From: Methylobacterium sp. J-070
Lineage (GTDB): Bacteria; Pseudomonadota; Alphaproteobacteria; Rhizobiales; Beijerinckiaceae
NCBI RefSeq assembly: GCF_022829385.1
Contig: NZ_JAKSXX010000274.1
Location: 1-57,866, forward strand
Length of the DNA stretch: 57,866 nucleotides
Direction of reading: 5' to 3'
The notes beneath the pieces are model-generated. The model searched no databases and was not told where the DNA came from. It worked only from the letters and a program-made list of their open reading frames with translations. The stretch's first letter is position 1. Each line of letters starts with the position of its first letter. A program made the position numbers and the translations under genes. Of the stretch, positions 52,712 to 57,866 are shown piece by piece.

Positions 52712-53473
52712 TCAGGCACCGATGGAGACGGGGTCGATCCGGTAGACCTCACCGTTCAGGGCGACGGCCTCGGTCAGAGCGGGGTTGGTGCCCGGGAAGT
52801 TGAGCAGCCGCCACCCCGCCATGCCGCGGTTGCCGTCGTAGACCGGGTCGGCGAGATAACCTTCGACCACGTTCTGCCAAACCAATTGGAAGAAGGCTGC
52901 CGAGGAGACGCCGTCCAGGTCGATCTTGCCCTGCTCCAGGAGCGTGAGCACCGCGTCCTGATCGGCAGGGCCAAGGTCAACGAACCGCTTGCCGTTCACG
53001 CCGAGGCACCACCGGTCGAGAGCCAGGAAGCCGATGCGGTAGATTTGAGCCGGCGTCAGAGCGAGCTGCCATCCTTGTGAAGGGGCGCCCTCGGCCCAGG
53101 GGCCGGCCATGTACCATCGCGCTGCTGCGCCGAACTGTCCGCCGAGCTCACGGTCGATGAACGTCACCACACCGGCCTCGACGGCGCCGGGGCCAAGATC
53201 ATCGGCCGGGATTAGACGGTCCGCCATGGCCGTCAGGGTCTCGACCTCTGGATTTGTCAGGAAGCGGTAGCCCTGCGGGCCGCGTGTCGGGACTTGCCCC
53301 GGCTGCGGAGGGCAACCCGGCGGGACGACGGCGTCCGGCCGCTGCGGGGCGACCGACGTCGCCTGCTGCGCCTCGACCGTTCCCGCATCGAGAGCCAGCG
53401 CACTGGCTGCCCCACCGATCAGAAATCCGCGGCGTGAGGCGCGTCCCGCGGGATGGTCGGGATCGCGCGTCAC
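52712..53473 (-). CDS. Gluconate 2-dehydrogenase subunit 3 family protein (small subunit)
   Basis: A 253-aa exported protein with a Tat signal (SRRGFLIGGAASALAL, twin Arg at 14-15). The mature domain contains FLTNPEVETLTAMADRLIP and the late helix LDGVSSAAFFQLVWQNVVEG, the hallmarks of the gluconate dehydrogenase gamma/subunit-3 family. It forms a complex with the GMC subunit encoded next and mediates its export by Tat. It overlaps the preceding gene by four bases (ATGA), so three genes form one leftward operon. Confidence 0.88.
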   Translation of the reverse strand: MTRDPDHPAGRASRRGFLIGGAASALALDAGTVEAQQATSVAPQRPDAVVPPGCPPQPGQVPTRGPQGYRFLTNPEVETLTAMADRLIPADDLGPGAVEAGVVTFIDRELGGQFGAAARWYMAGPWAEGAPSQGWQLALTPAQIYRIGFLALDRWCLGVNGKRFVDLGPADQDAVLTLLEQGKIDLDGVSSAAFFQLVWQNVVEGYLADPVYDGNRGMAGWRLLNFPGTNPALTEAVALNGEVYRIDPVSIGA

Positions 53474-54162
53474 GGCCGTCCTCCCCCCTCGCCATCGGTC
53501 TTCCGGTCCTTGCCGGCCACAGTGGACGTGTCTGCCCCAGCCGGGCGGCCCGAGCCAGCGGTCGGGCCGGAGGCGCCTTCACCCGGACGCGCCTTCGAGC
53601 CGGAGGACACACCCGCAGCGCCCGGTGCTGCGGCAGCACCGCCGGTGCCGGCCGCCGGCGAGGACCGCGGTCCCGAATACGACGGCGCCTGCTCGGCCGA
53701 ACGTTCGCCTCTCCCTGCCTCTGGCGCGGCGGTCTGGCGTGCGCGCTGGTGTGCCCTCGCGTCCCCCGATCCCCCGTGCGCGCGCGCGCTCGTATCTCGG
53801 ACGGCCTTCCCCCCGCGCGGATCGGGCGACGTCACACGTGGCGATGCAGCTGGCCGTGAGGGCTGGTTGGGTTGGGCCGGCGGCGCGTCGGCCCGGGGTG
53901 TCGAGAGCTGCAGCGCGGGAAGTTCGGGCAAGTTCAGGAGTATCAGCGCCTGGCGGGTCAATGCTTCGCAGCCGACAGCGTCGTGCGCTCGCGCTTTGGC
54001 TTCGGCCTCGCTCGCCAAGGATGCTGCCCGGTTCCGAACGTCAGGATTCATCCTCGCGGCTGTGAGCGCGATGCGTGTCAGATCCTCAGCACATCGCGCA
54101 TGGGCTGTGCCGAGGCCGCCGACGCCGAGCAAGCCACAGAGGAGGAGCTTGATCATCTGCAT
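53470..54162 (-). CDS. Exported low-complexity protein, first gene of the dehydrogenase operon
   Basis: A 230-aa protein with a signal peptide of about 22 residues (LLLCGLLGVGGLGTAHA-R). A small helical domain is at residues 23-75 (AEDLTRIALTAARMNPDVRN, then AHDAVGCEALTRQALILL) with two Cys that could form a disulphide. The remaining 150 residues are Pro/Ala/Ser/Arg-rich and probably disordered. It may tether or extend the dehydrogenase in the periplasm; function unknown. Its stop overlaps the subunit-3 start. Confidence 0.65.
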   Translation of the reverse strand: MQMIKLLLCGLLGVGGLGTAHARCAEDLTRIALTAARMNPDVRNRAASLASEAEAKARAHDAVGCEALTRQALILLNLPELPALQLSTPRADAPPAQPNQPSRPAASPRVTSPDPRGGKAVRDTSARAHGGSGDARAHQRARQTAAPEAGRGERSAEQAPSYSGPRSSPAAGTGGAAAAPGAAGVSSGSKARPGEGASGPTAGSGRPAGADTSTVAGKDRKTDGEGGGRP

Positions 54163-54435
54163 CCGTCCTCTCCGACGAGGCTCGGCCTGCGCACGCGCGC
54201 GTGGTCATGCGCCCCTTGGAAAAGCGATCCGCGACCAAGAAAGTTCCCAATAATGCCAAGCTCATAATCTTTAATCCGGCTCACACTTAAGCTTTCAATA
54301 AAGACGATCTTTTGGATACGAGATCGACCTTGAACTTCGCCGCCATATGCACGGTTGTTATATTGAGCCGCGCATTGCTGTTTTAGCTGAGCAGCACTGC
54401 CGACCGTCGATCCGACTGAAGTCCTGCAGGTCAGC

Positions 54436-54915
54436 ATGCAGTGTCTCGTCCTCGCATTCCTGTCTGGTATGTCAGTGCTCGTTACGGCAGGGGCCGGACA
54501 TGCCCAGCTGGCCGACAAGAAGGTCCTGACGCTTGAGGCAGCGCGGAGATTGGTCGCGGCCGCGGAGGCTGAAGCTGAGCGGATCCACGCACCCGCGGTC
54601 GTGGCCGTGGTTGACGACGGTGGTTGGCTGATCGCCCTTGAGCGGATGGACCGCGCGCCAATGCTTGCCAGTGTCGAGCTGGCACCCGGTAAAGCGCGGG
54701 CCGCCGCCGCCTTCCGAAAGCCAACCCAAGCCCTGGAGAGTTCGATTAACGCCGGCCGGACCGCCCAAGTAACCGCGCCCGGCTTCGTGCAGATGCAGGG
54801 CGGCGTGCCGATTGTGATCGACGGCCGCGTGGTCGGCGCGATCGGCATCTCAGCGGATACACCTGCTCACGATCAGCAGATCGCCGACACCGCCGCACGG
54901 AGCCTCGGACCGTAG
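54436..54915 (+). CDS. Exported GlcG/HbpS-family protein
   Basis: A 159-aa protein with a signal peptide (to about residue 23, GAGHAQ). It continues as a GlcG/HbpS domain: LTLEAARRLVAAAEAEAERI, APAVVAVVDDGGWLIALERM and PIVIDGRVVGAIGISADTP. HbpS-type proteins bind haem or small ligands, and exported GlcG homologues occur beside periplasmic dehydrogenases. It diverges from the dehydrogenase operon across a 270-base AT-richer gap. The start is the first ATG that gives the signal peptide; no strong Shine-Dalgarno. Confidence 0.82.
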   Translation: MQCLVLAFLSGMSVLVTAGAGHAQLADKKVLTLEAARRLVAAAEAEAERIHAPAVVAVVDDGGWLIALERMDRAPMLASVELAPGKARAAAAFRKPTQALESSINAGRTAQVTAPGFVQMQGGVPIVIDGRVVGAIGISADTPAHDQQIADTAARSLGP

Positions 54916-54919
54916 AGAT

Positions 54920-54965
54920 GAGGGGCTTGTGGCAAACGGGTTTGCAAGCCGCAGATGAGCCCCTC
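54920..54965. terminator. Nested inverted repeat after the GlcG-like gene
   Basis: GAGGGGCT (54920-54927) pairs with AGCCCCTC (54958-54965), and inside it GGCTTG (54924-54929), CAAAC (54933-54937), GTTTG (54940-54944) and CAAGCC (54945-54950) can form a second, competing stem. It starts five bases after the stop at 54915. It may terminate transcription or be an IS6-type end, as the IS6 remnant begins 12 bases later. No T-run is present. Confidence 0.45.
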
Positions 54966-54976
54966 CCGCGTCATCT

Positions 54977-55207
54977 TCAGGCGTTGTTCGCGACCGGGAG
55001 CCCGAAGCCGTGTGGGAGCAGCTGGTTCTGCTCGCGGACGGTCCACATGGCGGCAAGGCCGAAGCCCTTGCGCAGCCACGGCATCGCCTCGAAGCCGCAG
55101 ATCGTGCGGCGGGCGGTGTTGAAGGAGCGGAAGCCGCCTACCCGTGGCATCGCCTGCTTGACCAGAAAGTGGTCGCTCGCGATCCCTGTCTGCGGGCGCT
55201 CGGTCAC
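54977..55207 (-). pseudogene. IS6-family transposase C-terminal remnant, copy 2
   Basis: 76 codons that match the end of IS6-type transposases: DHFLVKQAMPRVGGFRSFNT, ARRTICGFEAMPWLRKGFG, TVREQNQLLPHGFGL. The normal stop is kept. The catalytic N-terminal two thirds, with the DDE residues, are missing. Copy 1 at 46560-46670 derives from the same type of element but is more decayed. Confidence 0.8.
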
Positions 55208-55526
55208 GTCGTGCGTCGATGCTCGTGGCGGCAGACCCTCCGCCCGGCCCTCGGCAATGGTCTGACGACGTCATGCTCAACTACCATACCGAAGAGACTG
55301 TGTGCCAAGGCCAAAGCCGCCGATCCCTTGATCGGCTGCTCCTTCGGCACCGAGCATCAGACCGACTACAACTTTCGTGGGGTGTCGCAGTCTAGGGCGT
55401 GAACCGACCCATGGTGTTGGGGCGGCAACGAGGCAGCAAGCGACAGACCGGGGACCCGCGGCCAGACTATCCGGCGGTTTGCGTCGCACCGCGCCGTTCC
55501 TCATAGTCCGATGAGGACTGAACAGG

Positions 55527-56330
55527 GTGGCGGACATGGCCTTGTCACTGCTTGCCACCCAGCCGCTGTGGCTGTCCGCCCTGATCCTGATCGGCGCGAT
55601 GACGCTCATCGCCATGGTCGGGCCCATCCTTGTCCGCCGGTACGTCAGTCTCGATCAACTGCGCCTCAACAACGAGGTTGCCGGCTTCAAGTTTGCGACG
55701 GTCGGGGTGCTCTACGCCGTATTGCTGGCCTTCGCGGTGATCATCGCGTGGGAAAAATTCAGCGAGGCGGAGAGCGCGACCGCCCAGGAGGCCGGCGCCG
55801 TGGCGACCCTGTATCGCTTGGCTGATGGGATCGGGGGCGAGCCCGGCGGCGCGCTCCGCAACGGTGTCACGCACTATGTGAGGGCCACCATCGCCGAGGA
55901 ATGGCCGGCGATGGAGCGCGGCAAGGCGAGCCCGGCCGTGACGCAAGCGCTGACCGACACCTACGCGGCGCTCTTGACGTTCAACCCTGGGGACGGCCGC
56001 GGAACGTCCCTGCTGGCCGAAGCCCTCCACCAGCTCGATCTCGTGACCCAGGCACGGCGGGTGAGACTCGTCCTGGCTCCCGGTGTCGTCCCCAAGGTAC
56101 TCTGGCTGATCCTGTCGAGCGGGGCGTTCCTGACGATCGGGTTCACGCTCTTTTTCGGCACGGAAAATCTCCGCGTGCAGGCGATGATGACGGGGATCCT
56201 GTCCTTCCTGATCTTCTCCGGGCTGCTCGTCATCACCGCCATCGACCATCCCTTCGCGGGGGCGGTCAGGGTGCGGCCCGACGTGATCGCAGATGTGCTG
56301 GAGGGCTTCTCTGCATCGATCCGCCGATGA
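55527..56330 (+). CDS. DUF4239-like (bestrophin-like) membrane protein
   Basis: A 267-aa inner-membrane protein with two N-terminal helices (residues 10-35 and about 55-75), a soluble helical middle with FNPGDGRGTSLLAEALHQLD, and two C-terminal helices (VLWLILSSGAFLTIGFTLFF and MMTGILSFLIFSGLLVI). This topology and the VGVLYAVLLAFAVIIAWEKF segment fit the DUF4239 family, predicted to relate to bestrophin channels. GTG 55527 is supported by GAGGA nine bases before. Function unknown; an ion channel is a structural guess. Confidence 0.8.
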   Translation: MADMALSLLATQPLWLSALILIGAMTLIAMVGPILVRRYVSLDQLRLNNEVAGFKFATVGVLYAVLLAFAVIIAWEKFSEAESATAQEAGAVATLYRLADGIGGEPGGALRNGVTHYVRATIAEEWPAMERGKASPAVTQALTDTYAALLTFNPGDGRGTSLLAEALHQLDLVTQARRVRLVLAPGVVPKVLWLILSSGAFLTIGFTLFFGTENLRVQAMMTGILSFLIFSGLLVITAIDHPFAGAVRVRPDVIADVLEGFSASIRR

Positions 56331-56675
56331 CGGAGGCGCCCGTCGCGGAAACAGCCGGCGCCCGGGTCCGAGGCGTGTCCGGGACCGCGCGGCCGGGTTC
56401 TCCCGCCAAGCCCCGGCGACCGGTCGCCTCGGGGGATCGCCGTCCGTGCCGTCAGCGCGCCCCGGTCGGCGCCGGCATCCCCGATCGGGCCGGAGCGCAA
56501 GCCGGTTGCGCAGAAGCGTCGGGCGGCAGGACGGCGGCTCATCGCCATTGAGGCGATCCGGGGCAGGCATGGCGGGCCGAGCGCGCGCGACAGATGCGCA
56601 TCGGATGCAAGGCGCCGGACCGGCACCCGGCGGATGCTGCGCTACATCTCCCCGGATGGAAGTTCGGAGGATCGC
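56331..56675. other. 345-base GC-rich gap, no gene seen
   Basis: No frame carries a ribosome site with protein-like composition until the GGAGG preceding GTG 56676. Confidence 0.35.
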
Positions 56676-57356
56676 GTGAAGCTGTTCATGGTACCGGCCG
56701 TCGCCGGTTTGCTGGCTCTGCCCGGCGCGGCTCTGGCCGCACCGACGCCCGAGCGCATCAGGGGCACGGTCGAGGCGGTGGAGCCCGGCTCGATGACCAT
56801 CCGCACGATCGACGGCGCCACCGCGACCCTCGCCTTGACCAAGACCACCAAGGTCATCGCCCTGGTCAGATCGAGCCTCAGCGCCATCACGGAGGGCTCG
56901 TTCGTCGGGACCGCCACCAAGGGCGACAATCCTCCGCAGGCCCTGGAGGTGCACATCTTCCCCGAGGCCATGCGCGGAACCGGCGAAGGGCACCGGGACT
57001 GGGACATGATCCCCGACACCCTTGCCGGCGGCGGCCGCGTGAAGAGCGCGATGACCAACGGCACCGTGAAGGCCGCCACCGCCCCGGCTCCCCGGGTCAA
57101 GAGCGCGATGACCAACGGCACGGTCTCCAGCAGCAGCGCAGCCGGCGGCGCGCAGACGCTCACGCTCACCTACGGCGACGGCCAGTCGACGACGGTGGCG
57201 GTATCGTCTCAGACGTCGATCGTGGCCTACGAGCCCGCCGATCAATCGGCCCTCCGCCCCGGCGCCAAGGTCTTCGTCACCGCCGAGCGTGACGGCGACA
57301 GGCTCACGGCGGTCCGGGCCGCCGTGGGCAAGGACGGCGTCACACCGCCGATGTAG
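56676..57356 (+). CDS. Exported DUF5666-like protein with an internal repeat
   Basis: A 226-aa exported protein. The signal peptide is residues 1-22 (VPAVAGLLALPGAALA). Then comes a small beta domain of the DUF5666 type (GTVEAVEPGSMTIRTIDGAT ... TKTTKVIA, EGSFVGTATKGD). The centre has an 11-residue repeat RVKSAMTNGTV, present twice (57039-57071 and 57096-57128). A second beta domain ends the protein (QTLTLTYGDGQSTTVAVSSQ ... GAKVFVTAERDGDRL). GTG 56676 has GGAGG five bases upstream. Role unknown; such proteins may bind metal or cell-wall components. Confidence 0.72.
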   Translation: MKLFMVPAVAGLLALPGAALAAPTPERIRGTVEAVEPGSMTIRTIDGATATLALTKTTKVIALVRSSLSAITEGSFVGTATKGDNPPQALEVHIFPEAMRGTGEGHRDWDMIPDTLAGGGRVKSAMTNGTVKAATAPAPRVKSAMTNGTVSSSSAAGGAQTLTLTYGDGQSTTVAVSSQTSIVAYEPADQSALRPGAKVFVTAERDGDRLTAVRAAVGKDGVTPPM

Positions 57357-57671
57357 CGGGCGGCGGGCCGCGCGACCCTCGGCGACCTTCGGGGCCTCCC
57401 GTTCGACCGGACCGAGGTCGAGCCGTCCTTCGTGGAGGCATGCGCGGCCGCCTGAGACCGGCGGCCGACGCCGGCCCGTTTCGATCTGCGACCGGATCTG
57501 CCGTGACCTGCGCCTCGGCGGCGCGTCGATGGCGCGGCGCGGCGGCCTGGGCTCGTCGAGCGTCACGCGGCCGGGTCACGGGCCCGAACATCCGGGGGTC
57601 GGCGCCCGGGACATCGCGAGAGACCTGCCCCTGTTCGCCCAGGGGCAGGGCTTCTGCGTCTAACCGCCGGT
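57357..57671. other. 315-base gap between convergent genes, no gene seen
   Basis: The region between the DUF5666-like gene and the leftward partial gene shows no supported frame; translated products are Arg/Pro-rich. Confidence 0.35.
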
Positions 57672-57866
57672 TCACCGATGGCCGAGGGCCGTCAATTCCG
57701 TGACGGTCGACGCGTCGGCCGGCAGGAAGGCGTCGACGATGGCGCCCTTGCGGCCCACGACGCGGATCATGGTGCCCTGGCGACCCCCGTAACTCATCGG
57801 TCGCCTGGAGGTTGTGCGGACCATCCCCGGGGCGAAGTAGTCGCCCTTCCTGTCGGTCTTGTCGGC
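57672..57866 (-). CDS. Hypothetical protein, C-terminal 64 residues only
   Basis: A leftward frame enters from the right edge and ends at TGA (57674-57672). The visible part reads KGDYFAPGMVRTTSRRPMSY, then GRKGAIVDAFLPADASTVTE. Codon use is typical of the region, and I see no recognisable domain in the visible portion. Confidence 0.5.
   Translation of the reverse strand, partial: ADKTDRKGDYFAPGMVRTTSRRPMSYGGRQGTMIRVVGRKGAIVDAFLPADASTVTELTALGHR

Noticed and set aside
1..57866. CRISPR array, rRNA operon or plasmid replication origin
   Set aside because: No regularly spaced repeats of 24-40 bases, no rRNA-like stretch and no repABC or parAB genes were seen.

Overview
The window reads as chromosome or megaplasmid DNA of a high-GC alphaproteobacterium, most likely Methylobacterium/Methylorubrum. 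The best marker is a full-length mesaconyl-CoA hydratase gene (ethylmalonyl-CoA pathway, 42.0-43.1 kb). The rhizobial-type cellulose operon with bcsS and bcsN, the YsnF/GlsB/YidB stress genes and the PAS-rich signalling proteins fit as well. The genus is inferred, since there is no rRNA in the window.

Left end, 0-4.8 kb: an IS3-type element runs off the edge and has cut a small secreted-protein gene, supplying its stop codon. Next comes a compact defence-like island. A leftward three-gene set (minimal nucleotidyltransferase fold, helical protein of unknown function, Mrr-like nuclease) diverges from a 531-aa coiled-coil/Mrr-type nuclease. The island abuts a yciE (DUF892) gene reduced to its first ~30 codons. 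From 5.0 to 12.5 kb there is a PAS/LuxR regulator followed by a co-directional series of small envelope and stress genes: a frameshifted glsB, a membrane protein, two YsnF/DUF2382 proteins, a PepSY-like protein, a 17M-like protein, a YidB-like protein, a His/Ala/Lys-rich peptide and a DUF3618 protein. From 12.5 to 15.9 kb is a decaying zone with an ISL3 transposase remnant, a receiver gene split by an amber codon and a large non-coding gap.

15.9-31.4 kb is a cellulose locus wrapped in signalling genes: a PilZ protein divergent from a hybrid histidine kinase, a LuxR-type response regulator, then bcsS-bcsA-bcsB-bcsZ-TPR protein-bcsN, mostly with overlapping stops and starts, and finally a receiver/Hpt protein. 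No bcsC porin gene is present. Both Hpt-like domains lack the usual Lys-Gly after the phospho-accepting His.

31.4-41.4 kb is the most unusual part. Behind an IS1 remnant and a broken P-loop gene, an XRE regulator diverges from a co-directional set: several orphan proteins, a metallophosphoesterase with a one-base frameshift, a soluble FtsH-like AAA+/M41 protease, a paralogous phosphoesterase that has lost every metal-ligand motif, and a PolB-type 3'-5' exonuclease. The set ends beside the 3' end of a tRNA-Ala gene, which fits an integrated accessory module.

41.5-57.9 kb mixes core genes (tRNA-Ala, yggT, meaC, a GNAT enzyme) with accessory ones: an outer-membrane barrel, a 5'-truncated cysteine desulfurase next to an IS3 orfA remnant, a second hybrid kinase, an exported bicupin oxalate decarboxylase, a GMC oxidoreductase with its gluconate-dehydrogenase-type small subunit, a GlcG/HbpS-like exported protein, two IS6 transposase remnants, a DUF4239 membrane protein and an exported DUF5666-like protein. 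Gene calls rest on reading the sequence; family names come from remembered motifs and were not searched.
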